Positions 1 to 9,824 are shown, counted from the stretch's first letter. The stretch: 44,036 nucleotides of DNA from a bacterium (GCA_018830885.1 JAHJRI010000311.1:1-44036); one strand, 5' to 3'. Numbers and translations are program-made. Notes: generated by a model from the sequence alone, not told the origin.

Positions 1-1274
1 GAATCGGTCAATCGTCTTTTGAAAGTGCCGTCTGCACGGATTAAGAATAATTTCTGGTCAAAACCCACCTTGGAAACAAACAGAATCTGTCTTCCATTGG
101 GAGACCAGATGGGTTGTTCTGCTGACGCTTTGCTGTGGGTCAGCTGTTGAACATACTGTCCGTCTTTATCCATAATAAAGAGTTGAAATTTCCTGTCCTT
201 GATGCCAGCGTAGACGATGTTTGCACCATCGTTGCTCCAGCTGGGTTCAACATTATAGGTGCCTTCGAAGGTCATTCTGAATGTGTCAGACATCGTTAGA
301 TCTCGCTGATATATTTGAACACTTCCAGAACGGTTGGACACAAAAAGCAATCGGTTGCTGTCCGGTGACCATCTCGGATTTGATTCGGAAGAAGTGCGGG
401 ATGTAATCTGCTCCAGAATTTCCCCTTGCTGATTAATCCTGAATAGATCAGCATTACCGTTTTTAACGAGTGTGATGATCAGTTCGGTTCCTTCTTTTCC
501 CCAAGTACCGCCACTAAGTTTACCCATCTCTTCAAAAAGCGTCCGCACCTGTCCGGTTTCGATATCGAGTCGTCTCAAGCGACTTCCCTGCTGTCCCAGA
601 GAGGTATAAAGAATGGAACGCCCATCTGGATTCCAGCGTGGCAGAATATTCAGTTTACCATCACCGAGAAGCACCTTTGATTGTTTGCCGAAGGTATCGG
701 TCATGACAAGCTCATATCTCCCGTTCCCATCTGCACCCAGGGTGTCTGCGCTGTCTTTTCGGACGTATACAATCGCGCTTCTGAAGATGCTTTTCTCTCC
801 CGTTAACTGTAAAATGATGGTCTCCACCATTTCAAGCACAATCGATTCAAACGGATCGCTATTCTGAAGACCTCGTGATTCTTCAAACAACAGGATGTCC
901 GCCTGGGAAAAAATCCAGGCATGAATTTCCTTGCCTGGTATGTATCTGATTCTCAGCCGAAGATCAGACTCTTCGATCGAGTCACGGATATCAAACATCC
1001 CCGACCAAAGCAGATTTTTCCGAAGCAGAGCAATCAGTTGAGCCACCTGGCGCGGTTCTTTGCCGGGCAGTTTGTCAACCTCCATGGTCAATTGCAGCCT
1101 GCCATAATTAAGCCCCACGATATCAATAATATCCTTATCATTAAAGGGTGCCTCATCCTGGGAATAAGCGGGAGCGGCCAGAAGAAAGAAAAACAGGATA
1201 AGCATCAATGTGTTCAGCATCCGCAACCGGCGGCGTTTTCTTTCCTGTACAGGGGTATTTAAATCTGAAAGCAT
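1..1274 (-). CDS. tolB: TolB, periplasmic beta-propeller protein of the Tol-Pal system (C-terminus cut by window edge)
   Basis: The frame opens at an ATG at 1274, seven bases after the tolA stop, and stays open to the left edge (about 424 codons). The first ~40 residues form a signal peptide: a basic stretch (ERKRRRLR), a hydrophobic core rich in Leu/Phe, and APAYSQ as a likely cleavage region. An N-terminal domain of about 150 residues follows, then repeated propeller blades with the typical pattern (PRWNPDG, NPRWSPDS, EPSWSNDG, QPIWSPNG). TolB is a periplasmic partner of TolA and Pal in outer-membrane invagination during division. Family members are about 430 residues, so only a short C-terminal piece should be missing. 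It is last of a tolQ-tolR-tolA-tolB run, and pal would be expected just outside the window. Confidence 0.93.
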   Translation of the reverse strand, partial: MLSDLNTPVQERKRRRLRMLNTLMLILFFFLLAAPAYSQDEAPFNDKDIIDIVGLNYGRLQLTMEVDKLPGKEPRQVAQLIALLRKNLLWSGMFDIRDSIEESDLRLRIRYIPGKEIHAWIFSQADILLFEESRGLQNSDPFESIVLEMVETIILQLTGEKSIFRSAIVYVRKDSADTLGADGNGRYELVMTDTFGKQSKVLLGDGKLNILPRWNPDGRSILYTSLGQQGSRLRRLDIETGQVRTLFEEMGKLSGGTWGKEGTELIITLVKNGNADLFRINQQGEILEQITSRTSSESNPRWSPDSNRLLFVSNRSGSVQIYQRDLTMSDTFRMTFEGTYNVEPSWSNDGANIVYAGIKDRKFQLFIMDKDGQYVQQLTHSKASAEQPIWSPNGRQILFVSKVGFDQKLFLIRADGTFKRRLTD

Positions 1275-1281
1275 GATAGAC

Positions 1282-2175
1282 TCAGTTTGCGACTTTATCT
1301 GGTGTAAATCTGAAAACGGCCCGATAGACCTTGATGTCCTCCCCGAATGAATTTGGAAATTCAGGAAAGGGTGTTGAGACTCGGATGGCTCGTTCAGCAG
1401 CTGCATCCAGAATAGCAAGACCTGAACTTTCCAGGGGCTGAATATTGATGAGATTCCCCCGGGGACCGATATGTGCCTCTATCAGAATCCGGAAATCCCT
1501 GACGGAAGTTGGCGGCACGATCCAGTTGGCTGTGACGATTTTGGCCAGTGAGGTTCGATATATCGCCAGATCCGATTTTTTCTGCCAGAGGGCAGACATC
1601 TTGTTTTTTGTATCTGTTGATGTGCCTGTCTCATTTTCAGTATATGATGGGTCCGGTATGTAGGGTGTGTTGGCTGCCGGAAGTTGAGGGTCTGCAACTT
1701 TATTGTCCGATTCGGATGCTGCGCTGCCGGCAGTGTCGGCCTGTTTTCCTCCAGTAGGACCCTGGGCTGATATGAGCGGCAATACCGGCTTTTCAGTTCT
1801 TTTGTTGGATCGCAAATATCCGGATGGGGTGATTGATTTTGGTGAAGATGATTTGGGGGGGGTGATATATTTCTTTAGGCTGGGGGCCTGTAACGGTTCA
1901 GTCTCTGGAATGGTAGGTCTCTTCGTGTTTATTCTGGGGACCAGATCGAGTTTCCGTGAGAGGGGAATTTCTGCCCGGGGACCTCTGGTTCCTGTTCTTT
2001 TTGGTGCTTTAGTGGCTGAGTGCTGAACCGGGGCGGGTTCAAAATAGACCGTTGTCTTGAAAGACCCGACCGGAAGCATGGGTTTAAAGGTGCTGGCTAC
2101 CAGAGAGAAGAAAACCACCAGATGCAAACCCAGTGAAATGAGATAGTAAACAGAAGCAGTGGAAAACAGTTTCAT
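1282..2175 (-). CDS. tolA: TolA-like energy transducer (TonB/TolA C-terminal domain)
   Basis: A 297-residue protein with one N-terminal membrane anchor (about residues 7-30). A long Pro/Lys/Ser-rich periplasmic linker (about 35-200) follows, then a TonB/TolA-type C-terminal domain (about 205-297) with the pattern of an antiparallel sheet and the segment LDAAAERAIRVSTPFPEFP. It lies between tolR and tolB with short gaps (27 and 7 bp), so TolA is the best call over a TonB paralogue. It would span the periplasm and pass proton-motive-force energy from TolQR to TolB/Pal. The linker is proline-rich rather than the Ala/Lys helical linker of enterobacterial TolA, which is usual outside gamma-proteobacteria. 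Confidence 0.85.
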   Translation of the reverse strand: MKLFSTASVYYLISLGLHLVVFFSLVASTFKPMLPVGSFKTTVYFEPAPVQHSATKAPKRTGTRGPRAEIPLSRKLDLVPRINTKRPTIPETEPLQAPSLKKYITPPKSSSPKSITPSGYLRSNKRTEKPVLPLISAQGPTGGKQADTAGSAASESDNKVADPQLPAANTPYIPDPSYTENETGTSTDTKNKMSALWQKKSDLAIYRTSLAKIVTANWIVPPTSVRDFRILIEAHIGPRGNLINIQPLESSGLAILDAAAERAIRVSTPFPEFPNSFGEDIKVYRAVFRFTPDKVAN

Positions 2176-2202
2176 TGTTGGTTCGATAAACTTGTTGTCA
2201 CG

Positions 2203-2616
2203 TTATGGTTTCTTATCCTCTACAAGCATGCCAACTTTGTTTATACCATTGTTTTTCAAAACGACCATCAGCGCGGCGATATCCTCCCAGGTTGCACGCT
2301 TGTCTGCTCGTACAAAAGCGGTTTTTTGTGGATTGCGCTCTTTCCATGCAATCAGCTTTTGCAGCAATTTCTGCGTTGAATAACGCTGGCCTTCAATAAA
2401 GTATTTCCCATTTCTGTTGACCGAAATGACGAGCTTTCTGGCATCATTCACAGACGAAGAGCGGAGGTTCTCCTCAGGCAATTGAACGTCGATGGCCTTT
2501 TTAAACAGGGGGGCTGTAATCATGAATACGACCAGCAGAACCAGCAGCACATCAACAAAAGGGGTGACATTGATTTCACTGATTGGTTGGTAGATATCAC
2601 TCGTATTTTTGCGCAT
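2203..2616 (-). CDS. tolR: TolR/ExbD family proton-channel subunit
   Basis: A 137-residue ExbD/TolR protein. The signature ISEINVTPFVDVLLVLLVVF near residues 13-32 contains the conserved transmembrane aspartate (in FVDV) that carries protons in this family. One inner-membrane helix is followed by a periplasmic domain of about 100 residues. It starts ten bases after the tolQ stop and precedes tolA, so the genes are presumably co-transcribed. ExbD of a TonB system is the alternative, but the tolB at the end of the run favours TolR. Confidence 0.9.
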   Translation of the reverse strand: MRKNTSDIYQPISEINVTPFVDVLLVLLVVFMITAPLFKKAIDVQLPEENLRSSSVNDARKLVISVNRNGKYFIEGQRYSTQKLLQKLIAWKERNPQKTAFVRADKRATWEDIAALMVVLKNNGINKVGMLVEDKKP

Positions 2617-2625
2617 AAATCCCTG

Positions 2626-3393
2626 TCAGTTCTTTTTAGATCCCAGTCTAATTTCCGGAAAAGAATCATCCTGGTCCATGGTATTGTTATCAAGCGCCTG
2701 ATCGAACAGCGTGAGCAGGTCTAAACTAAACCCAACCATGTTATTGTTAAGGGCCCTCACTTTTTCACGAAAAATATTATAGGCAATGAGCGCCGGTATG
2801 GCTGTAAAAAGACCCACTGCAGTTGCAACCAGCGCCGCAGAGATACCCGGTGCAACCACGGCAATACTGGATGCCCCCTGTGCAGCAATGCTGTAAAATG
2901 CATCAATGATCCCGGTGACTGTTCCCAGCAGGCCGATAAACGGGGCGGAACTGCTGATTGTTGCAAGAAGCCCCAGTTCTTTCTCCATTTTGGATCTTTC
3001 AGAAATGATCGCTTTCTCAACACGCCGGTCAATTTTCTGGGTCAGATGTTGTTTGTTCAAATCAGTCTGACCCGGTTGAAACCGGTTTAGCTGGTTGTTG
3101 AATATGACATATGCCGCGTTAAACAAGCGAGCTGTGTATGTGTTTGATTGCTGTTCGGCGCGTAACAGCATATCAGACAAACCATTCGCAATATTAACAC
3201 TGTTTAAAAATCGGGTTGCCTTCTTGGTCAGACCAGACAGGTACAGCCATTTCCGAATAATGATGGCCCAGGAAATGACGGACATACACAGCAAGACCAG
3301 AAGGACCAGGAGTGAGAGAAAGCCCCCCTGATAAATGGTTGATAAAAAAGATCCTTGCAGACTGAACTGAGCGGCTGCTGCTTTTATATTCAA
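2626..3393 (-). CDS. tolQ: TolQ/ExbB family proton-channel subunit
   Basis: A 255-residue MotA/TolQ/ExbB protein with an N-terminal membrane helix (about 20-45), a cytoplasmic region, and a conserved C-terminal pair of helices. The C-terminal half carries the family segments LATISSSAPFIGLLGTVTGI and AALVATAVGLFTAIPALIAYN. It forms the inner-membrane motor with TolR. It is the first gene of the tolQRAB run and lies 144 bp downstream of greA. The tol genes may be read from greA or from a promoter in that gap; no convincing promoter is visible there. Confidence 0.92.
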   Translation of the reverse strand: MNIKAAAAQFSLQGSFLSTIYQGGFLSLLVLLVLLCMSVISWAIIIRKWLYLSGLTKKATRFLNSVNIANGLSDMLLRAEQQSNTYTARLFNAAYVIFNNQLNRFQPGQTDLNKQHLTQKIDRRVEKAIISERSKMEKELGLLATISSSAPFIGLLGTVTGIIDAFYSIAAQGASSIAVVAPGISAALVATAVGLFTAIPALIAYNIFREKVRALNNNMVGFSLDLLTLFDQALDNNTMDQDDSFPEIRLGSKKN

Positions 3394-3470
3394 AATGTAT
3401 TTCTCCCTATTGGTTTTGGAATCGCTTTGTAGATACTTGCTTTTCCAGAATGTTCCGCTTCAACCATCCG

Positions 3471-3500
3471 CTGGTTTTTCTATGATTTAAAAAAAACCAG
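3471..3500 (-). terminator. Possible AT-rich hairpin terminator after greA
   Basis: CTGGTTTTT at 3471-3479 pairs with AAAAACCAG at 3492-3500 around a 12-base loop, in the greA-tolQ gap. The stem has only four G/C-rich pairs and then A/T pairs, and the T-run lies within the stem on the minus strand. It could terminate or attenuate greA transcription before tolQ. This is a weak call from sequence symmetry only. Confidence 0.3.
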
Positions 3501-3537
3501 TCAAATCTGTGCGATGTCACCTTATGTCTATCCCATA

Positions 3538-4011
3538 TTACTTATAGGATATTGAAATTATTTCCACCTCTATTTTTCCACGGGGTACCTTGATCACGAT
3601 TTCATCCCCTTCCTCTTTTCCAAGCAAGGCTCTTGCAATAGGAGACTGAATGGATATTTCACATTCGTCAATATTCGATTCTTCCTCTCCGACGATCTTC
3701 CAGGTTGTCGTTTCACCGCTATTGACATCTTCATAGGTTACTGTCGCACCAAAACGAACCTGATCCAGTTCCAGTTTTGACGTATCAATCACCTCTGAGT
3801 TTGCCAGGAGGTAATTGAGGTGCTGAATTCTGGTTTCAATGAAACTTTGCCGCTCTTTGGCGGCGTGATATTCGGCATTTTCCTTCAGATCGCCATGAGC
3901 TCTGGCTTCCTCAATGTCATTGATAATTTTGGGTCTGTCTTGTTTGATAAGTGTTTTCAACTCTTCCTGGAGTTTAAAATACCCTTTTTTGGTGATCGGT
4001 TTTCGGTCCAT
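3538..4011 (-). CDS. greA: Transcription elongation factor GreA
   Basis: A 157-residue protein matching GreA length (about 158). The N-terminal coiled coil is recognisable (KKGYFKLQEELKTL, then DIEEARAHGDLKENAEYHAAK), and the acidic DLKENAEY tip region is the part that enters the RNA polymerase secondary channel to stimulate cleavage of backtracked RNA. The C-terminal FKBP-like domain includes ISIQSPIARALLGKEEGDEI. It lies between a SNF2 helicase gene upstream and the tol genes downstream on the same strand. No strong Shine-Dalgarno sequence precedes the ATG, but the start agrees with the family N-terminus. Confidence 0.96.
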   Translation of the reverse strand: MDRKPITKKGYFKLQEELKTLIKQDRPKIINDIEEARAHGDLKENAEYHAAKERQSFIETRIQHLNYLLANSEVIDTSKLELDQVRFGATVTYEDVNSGETTTWKIVGEEESNIDECEISIQSPIARALLGKEEGDEIVIKVPRGKIEVEIISISYK

Positions 4012-4206
4012 AGTTCGTTAAATCGAATTGTTGTAGGACACAATCGTGTCAGAGAATTGGATTCCCGTTTCTTGTGTACGCTTTCTGTATTTTTATCTGA
4101 TTAACCACAGAAAAGATACCCCAACCATTTCCCAGACAGTATGAACATCAAATATAAACGGGGAAAAAACGGAAAGCAAGGGTTCGCAGAGCGGGTGACC
4201 GGGTTA

Positions 4207-7200
4207 TCAGAGCAAGAATAGATCGTTGATGTCGTCCATATTGAGCATTTGTTCCAGGGAATCTGAGACACCAACAATATTATCGGCAAGCGCCTGTTTC
4301 TTCTTCTGTAATTCGACGATCTTTTCCTCAATACTGTGACGTGTGATCAGTTTGTAAACCAGAACCCGGTTTTTCTGCCCGATCCGATAGGCCCTGTCTG
4401 TCGCCTGAGCCTCTACCGCCGGATTCCACCATGGATCGTAGTGTATGACATAGTCGGCGGCCGTCAGATTGATTCCGGTTCCACCAGCCTTTAGACTGAT
4501 CAAAAACAGGGGATAGTCATCGCTCTGCTGGAATTTGGCAACCAGTCCGTCCCTGTTTTTGCTGCTGCCATCGAGTTGGAGAAATGGAATGTTAAGTTCT
4601 TCCAGGTTTTTGTGCATCAGATTGAGCATTTTGACAAACTGGCTGAATACCAGTACCCGGTGGCCTTCACCGACAATATCCGATATGGTTTCGATGAACA
4701 GTAAAAACTTAGCACTTTCAGGAGGAGAGGCCCCGACCAGGGGACTGAGCCGCGGGTCACAGCATATTTGCCTTAGTTTCAGAAGGGCATCGAATATCGC
4801 GATTTTCGCACCTTTAATACCCCCTGCGGATATTTTTTCCTTGACCTGCTGGCGGACGATTTCAAGAATTGAATTGTACAGTTTCTTCTGCTTGCTGTTC
4901 ATTTCGCAGAAGAGTGTCTGCTCTGTTTTCGGGGGCAGTTCCTTGGCAACATCCTGCTTCAAGCGGCGCAGGATAAAGGGGCGCGTCTGTCTTCTCAGGA
5001 GTCGATGATCAGGTCTTTTTCTTCGAACGCCCTTGCGGCTCTTGGGTTTGATATAATCCCGCTCGAACTCCTTCATACTTCCAAAAAAGCCGGGCATCAG
5101 GAAATTGAATTGTGACCAGAGCTCCATGATTGAGTTCTCGATTGGCGTGCCTGTCAACGTCAATCTGCGGTTTCCATTCAGTTTGATGACTGCTTGGGCT
5201 GTTTTGGAACGGGCGTTTTTGATATTCTGGGCTTCATCCAGGATAATGACCTGGAATTCGATAGACCGCAACCAATCCAAATCCCGCTGCAGCAGACCAT
5301 ATGTTGTGATAATCAGATCGGACTTGATCGCTTCGTCGTAATGCTCTTTTCTTTTCTGCCCATGGAGCAAAACAGCCTTGAAGTGAGGCACAAATTTTTC
5401 CACTTCAGCCATCCAGTTCGTGACAACCGATGTCGGGGCAATAACAATATTGGGTTTCTTCGCCTTTCTTTTTTTGAGAATGGCCAGAAATACAAGGGTT
5501 TGCAAAGTCTTACCAAGCCCCATATCATCTGCCAGAATTCCCCCAAAACCGAATTCGTTGAGAAAGCACAGCCAGTTCACGCCATCTTTCTGGTAGTCTC
5601 TAAGGACGCCATTTATCTCTTTCGGTATCCGCTGGTTTCTGATGCCTTTAAACGAGCTTACTTTCTTGAGAATTTTTTTCCACTCGTCATCGCTGTTTCT
5701 GACACTGGCGATACTTTCAAGCTCGCTTAATAGCCCGATTTGAAACTTGTCGATTTTAAGGGCTTGTTCATTTTGCTCTTTTTCTGCCTCTGCCATAAGT
5801 GCATCGATGTTTTTGGCCGGATCGATGCCTTTGTTTTTCGAGGTCTGGATCAACCGGTTCAGAATCGGTGCGTAGCGGGAAATCCATTCTGAGTCAATGA
5901 CAGCCACCCCCTCGCCGGAAGAGAGTTCAATTGCTTTTTCATCGTTTTTCCACATGGAGACCAGTTTCTTCAGATCAAACAGCTCTCCGTCAATGGTCAT
6001 GGATACGTCCACATCAAACCAGTCAATATCCGATTTGATGCTGGTGGAGATTGTGGGAATCAGCTTCTTGGTTTTCCAGCGTCGCAGCTTCGTGGCACCC
6101 AGGTAAATCAACATGCTGTCAGTATTCTGGTTGGGAAGTATGTCCAGGACAAAATGCATGCTGTGATCTTCTCTCATTGAGTAGTCACCATCCCCTTCTT
6201 CTATCCATCCGTGCTCGAGCATTTCCTCTTTCAGCTTTTTTTCCTGGTTGATATCTTTGGGGATTTTATACTTCTTCTTATCCAGAGTTTGTTCAAACTC
6301 ATCGACGCTGATATCAAAAGGGTAGGGTAGCTCGCCGATGCCGGTGATCATGACGGTATCCAAACGTCCCATCAGAACGCCTTTGACCTCCCAGATGGTC
6401 ATTTTTCCTTTGATCTTGTAATTGAAAAGCGCAGAAACCCTCAATACGCCCTGGGGATCATGAATCTGGATATTGCGTTGGCGAAGATATGGCAGCGCCG
6501 CCGAGTAAAAATCACTGATTTCCGACTCCTCGACAATGACTCCTGAAACGGTGTCATTGACGAGCCGACCACTCATCATTGAGGCAATACGGGCCAGTTG
6601 ATCGTCTTTGAGGATAAATGAAGGCACCATCCCAATCGCTTTCGGCGGGGTGCCGCTTTTATTGAAGAGGGGTTTGAACTTCTTTTTTTTGTCAAACTGG
6701 CCGATTTCTCCCTTCAGAAGGTACTGGTTCTCATTGCTGGGGTTTCGGATAACCGTAATTCGAAAATCCAGTGACTCATTGCTGATCATATGCTTTTCCC
6801 GGCTGAAATTCAGAGCATACGGATACTCCTCAGCCAGCATCAGCAATTGTGATGCACCATGCCTTTCAACACTGTAAAAATCCTCAACTTTTTTAGAATG
6901 GTAAATAGAGTCAATGACTTGAAACAGTTTGGCCGCTTTCGGGGTGGAAGACGGATTTTTTAATTTGGAATCGCTTCCATCATAGTTCTCGATATTGATT
7001 GCCAGTCTGTTGGTATTAAAGCGTTTTGTTTCGTCATGCAGAACCAGGTAGGTGATGTCTTTTGGTGAATTGAACAGGTCGACCTTGGATTCCGGCATTG
7101 CCAACCAGTATTTCCAGTCTTTGACTTGCCGCGCCTCAAAACTGGGGGAATCGACTTTCTGGGGATCCATGATGTTGAGCTTTTTCTCGGGATACCATGC

Positions 7201-8223
7201 CTGCCATTTCTTATAAAAATCAACCCATTCGTCATTCGGAATCAATACCCCTTTGAAGGAATCCCTGATCATGGGTGCCGGTAATGGAGTCGGCAGTATT
7301 TCGTAGTACTTGGAATCGAAAATAATCGATTTTGGAAGGCCGTAAAGCATCAGGCCTTTGTCAACAAATTCTTCAGTAATAATCGGGAGTCTGTTTCCGC
7401 CCTCTTCATGAAAGAATATACCAGCCAGGATTCGGTGGTTCGACAGAATATGAACATTGATATCGAAGTCGACCTTTTTGAACGAATTGCGGATGGGTAT
7501 GGTATTGGTACCGTAAAACGTGAACGGATGTCCGAGCAGTAAAAAAAGCAACGCGTGCGTATCTCTGGAAGACAGGATTAGTGGGTTGGGAATTTCTCCT
7601 TCATCCCTCAAATTATGCCGTTTATCAGTTAACAGGCGGTTTTCGTCCAGAAATGTCTTAATAACCCAGCCGGGGTTGTTATTGTTGTCCAGCAGTGATT
7701 TGGAAATGGATTTGAGCGGTTTTTCATTCCCCCAGCCCCTGATGCCGTAGCGTGCCCGATTAAACATCCAGATGAATTTTTCCTCTCTATCCTTTGAGAA
7801 AACCTGCTGAAACCGGATGATTGTATGAATATCGCCTACCTCGACAGGGATCGAATCAAAACCGTGCTCCTGTTTCCAGTCTTTAAATGAATACTGGGGA
7901 TAGTAGTCAGCTGGCAGAATATTCTTTTTGTGGACGATTGTGGTATCGGGGGGCACAGAGAACTGATCAAAACTGGCCTCTTCAAATGCGGGTTTTCCCT
8001 TTGGTTTTTTCCATCTCAGCTGATGTTTGATTGGGACATCATAAAGACCTTCCACGATTTCCTCAATATTCTCACCTTTATCCTCCAGTAAATAGAGCGC
8101 CTGTCCCTCCCAGTCTTCAAATTCAGAGAGGAATCTGATGAACTCCCGACTAAGGCTTGGTGAAATATTTTTGGATTTCTTCAGTGCTTTGACGATAGGA
8201 TGACTGGTATTTATTCTTCCCAC
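4207..8223 (-). CDS. Large SNF2-family DNA-dependent ATPase (bacterial SNF2 helicase)
   Basis: A 1338-residue protein. The C-terminal 470 residues are a complete SNF2 motor: DDMGLGKT (899-906, Walker A Lys905), DEAQ (996-999, Walker B), LTLTGTPIENS, FSQFVKML, and the second RecA lobe ending with GGTGINL and TDRAYRIGQ. The first ~870 residues match no domain I can name with confidence; they contain many lysine-rich and beta-type stretches typical of bacterial SNF2 proteins that carry a helicase-associated N-terminal region. Such enzymes move on double-stranded DNA and remodel protein-DNA or RNA-polymerase complexes, but this one's substrate is unknown. A divergent 559-bp gap separates it from mreB. 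greA follows 195 bp downstream, though no functional link is implied. Confidence 0.9.
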   Translation of the reverse strand: MGRINTSHPIVKALKKSKNISPSLSREFIRFLSEFEDWEGQALYLLEDKGENIEEIVEGLYDVPIKHQLRWKKPKGKPAFEEASFDQFSVPPDTTIVHKKNILPADYYPQYSFKDWKQEHGFDSIPVEVGDIHTIIRFQQVFSKDREEKFIWMFNRARYGIRGWGNEKPLKSISKSLLDNNNNPGWVIKTFLDENRLLTDKRHNLRDEGEIPNPLILSSRDTHALLFLLLGHPFTFYGTNTIPIRNSFKKVDFDINVHILSNHRILAGIFFHEEGGNRLPIITEEFVDKGLMLYGLPKSIIFDSKYYEILPTPLPAPMIRDSFKGVLIPNDEWVDFYKKWQAWYPEKKLNIMDPQKVDSPSFEARQVKDWKYWLAMPESKVDLFNSPKDITYLVLHDETKRFNTNRLAINIENYDGSDSKLKNPSSTPKAAKLFQVIDSIYHSKKVEDFYSVERHGASQLLMLAEEYPYALNFSREKHMISNESLDFRITVIRNPSNENQYLLKGEIGQFDKKKKFKPLFNKSGTPPKAIGMVPSFILKDDQLARIASMMSGRLVNDTVSGVIVEESEISDFYSAALPYLRQRNIQIHDPQGVLRVSALFNYKIKGKMTIWEVKGVLMGRLDTVMITGIGELPYPFDISVDEFEQTLDKKKYKIPKDINQEKKLKEEMLEHGWIEEGDGDYSMREDHSMHFVLDILPNQNTDSMLIYLGATKLRRWKTKKLIPTISTSIKSDIDWFDVDVSMTIDGELFDLKKLVSMWKNDEKAIELSSGEGVAVIDSEWISRYAPILNRLIQTSKNKGIDPAKNIDALMAEAEKEQNEQALKIDKFQIGLLSELESIASVRNSDDEWKKILKKVSSFKGIRNQRIPKEINGVLRDYQKDGVNWLCFLNEFGFGGILADDMGLGKTLQTLVFLAILKKRKAKKPNIVIAPTSVVTNWMAEVEKFVPHFKAVLLHGQKRKEHYDEAIKSDLIITTYGLLQRDLDWLRSIEFQVIILDEAQNIKNARSKTAQAVIKLNGNRRLTLTGTPIENSIMELWSQFNFLMPGFFGSMKEFERDYIKPKSRKGVRRKRPDHRLLRRQTRPFILRRLKQDVAKELPPKTEQTLFCEMNSKQKKLYNSILEIVRQQVKEKISAGGIKGAKIAIFDALLKLRQICCDPRLSPLVGASPPESAKFLLFIETISDIVGEGHRVLVFSQFVKMLNLMHKNLEELNIPFLQLDGSSKNRDGLVAKFQQSDDYPLFLISLKAGGTGINLTAADYVIHYDPWWNPAVEAQATDRAYRIGQKNRVLVYKLITRHSIEEKIVELQKKKQALADNIVGVSDSLEQMLNMDDINDLFLL

Positions 8224-8508
8224 GGTAAGACGTTCTTGAAAGTGTAGCGGTTATGCCTATCTATGCGCCTGACAAAATGGCTGAGGCCACATTTTTATTT
8301 AGTATCAATGATTAGAAAGCTCATCAGTAAGTCTACCCTTATATTTTAGCAAAATGCAATAGTTAATATTCGGGACTGGTTTTTGAAAAACAGTGGTTTG
8401 TGGCCTGGAAACATCCCTATTTCCATCCTGGTGTTTATGAGATTATGAGTAAAATCAGTAATTGTCTGTAATTTGATGATCAAGCATCTATTTTTTTTAC
8501 TTGTTTGA

Positions 8509-8537
8509 TTGATTTGGCAGCGTGATTGAGGTATAAA
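8509..8537 (+). promoter_or_regulatory. Candidate sigma70 promoter for mreB
   Basis: TTGATT (8509-8514) and TATAAA (8532-8537) are separated by exactly 17 bases. Both boxes are close to consensus and the spacing is ideal. The next gene on this strand is mreB at 8783. This is a consensus match only. Confidence 0.4.
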
Positions 8538-8643
8538 TTGATTTTACCAAAAAAAGCGTATCTGCTCTTGAAAGAGATGCTGCCCGTCCCTTGAAACCGG
8601 CATTCAGATATTACGGTGCCTGCTGAAAAAACGTCGGACCGGG

Positions 8644-8663
8644 TTGGGGGACGGGGGTCCCCA
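8644..8663 (+). other. G-rich hairpin in the mreB leader
   Basis: TTGGGGGAC pairs with GTCCCCAA with one bulged G. It lies between the candidate promoter and the mreB start, so it would be in the transcript leader. Function is unknown; a degenerate repeat or an attenuator are possibilities. Confidence 0.3.
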
Positions 8664-8782
8664 AATGTCCTGTCAACCGCTACTATCGGACTGCTGACTT
8701 CTCAAATGATGGTTCATTCTGCGTTAAAAACCGATCTCTATTCCCCTGAAACAGGTAAGAGAACTTAACAATTACTTAAAAC

Positions 8783-9820
8783 ATGCTTGAAAGAATAACT
8801 AGAATTTTTTCAAATGACATTGCAATCGATCTTGGGACTGCAAACACGCTGGTGTTTTTGTCCGGCAAGGGAATCGTTATCCGAGAACCTTCTGTTGTCG
8901 CCGTTCAGACCGGTCCCAGAGGGGAAACAAAAGTGTTGGCTGTCGGATCTGAAGCAAAATCAATGTTGGGAAGAACACCCGGAACCATCCAGGCGATCAG
9001 ACCGATGAAAGACGGGGTTATCGCCAATTTTGATGTCACTGCAGAGATGATCCGTCATTTTATAAAAAAAGTTCAGAAAAGCAGCTCGCTCATCAAATTT
9101 CGGCCCCGGGTTATCGTCGGCGTGCCTTCAGGCATTACCCAGGTGGAAAAGCGGGCAGTCAAAGAATCCGCTGAATCGGCAGGTGCCAGGGAAGTCTATC
9201 TTGTGGAAGAACCCATGGCAGCGGCAATCGGTGCTGGTCTCCCTATCACTGAAGCAAATGGGAACATGATTATCGATATCGGAGGCGGGACAACAGAGGT
9301 GGCGGTCATTTCTCTGGCCGGGATTGTCTATAGCAATTCCACCCGAGTGGGTGGAGACATTATGGACGATACCATTATCCAGTATATCAAAAAACGGTAT
9401 AACTTATTGATTGGTGAGAGAACTGCAGAGCAGATCAAAATCAATATTGGCTCTGCCTATCCAACCGATGAAAATCTGACCATGGATGTCAAAGGAAGGG
9501 ATCTTTTGACCGGTATTCCAAAGACATTGATTCTTAGCAACGACGAGATCAGGGAGTCTCTTTCAGATGTGTGCGATCAGATTGTGCTGGTTACTAAAAA
9601 CGCATTGGAGGATACGCCGCCGGAACTGGCTGCGGATATCGTTGACAAGGGTATCGTCCTGGCTGGTGGCGGATCTCTGCTCAAAGGGATGGATATTCTG
9701 CTCCGGGAAAGAACCGGGCTGCCGATTATCTATGCTGAGGATCCCCTTTCCTGCGTTGCATTAGGGGTTGGAGCAATGCTGGACAACATCGGCTTACTTA
9801 AGAGTGTCGCTATCCTGTGA
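8783..9820 (+). CDS. mreB: Rod-shape-determining actin homologue MreB
   Basis: A 345-residue protein of standard MreB length. The actin-fold nucleotide motifs are clear: DIAIDLGTANTLVF at residues ~12-25 (phosphate 1), MIIDIGGGTTEVAVISL (phosphate 2) and IVLAGGGSLLKGMD (adenosine loop). MreB polymerises under the inner membrane and positions the elongasome. It is followed by mreC, mreD and PBP2 on the same strand, the usual shape cluster. A hairpin after the stop may lower expression of the downstream genes relative to mreB. Confidence 0.98.
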   Translation: MLERITRIFSNDIAIDLGTANTLVFLSGKGIVIREPSVVAVQTGPRGETKVLAVGSEAKSMLGRTPGTIQAIRPMKDGVIANFDVTAEMIRHFIKKVQKSSSLIKFRPRVIVGVPSGITQVEKRAVKESAESAGAREVYLVEEPMAAAIGAGLPITEANGNMIIDIGGGTTEVAVISLAGIVYSNSTRVGGDIMDDTIIQYIKKRYNLLIGERTAEQIKINIGSAYPTDENLTMDVKGRDLLTGIPKTLILSNDEIRESLSDVCDQIVLVTKNALEDTPPELAADIVDKGIVLAGGGSLLKGMDILLRERTGLPIIYAEDPLSCVALGVGAMLDNIGLLKSVAIL

Positions 9821-9824
9821 TCGG

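Larger units (their letters stand above)
8224..8782. other. Divergent intergenic region between the SNF2 gene and mreB
   Basis: 559 bp without a convincing gene. It holds a sigma70-like promoter towards mreB (8509-8537), a hairpin at 8375-8394 (ACTGG and CAGT arms flanking T5/A5), and a G-rich hairpin at 8644-8663. The promoter placement would give mreB an untranslated leader of about 240 bases. No known riboswitch consensus is recognisable. Confidence 0.5.
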
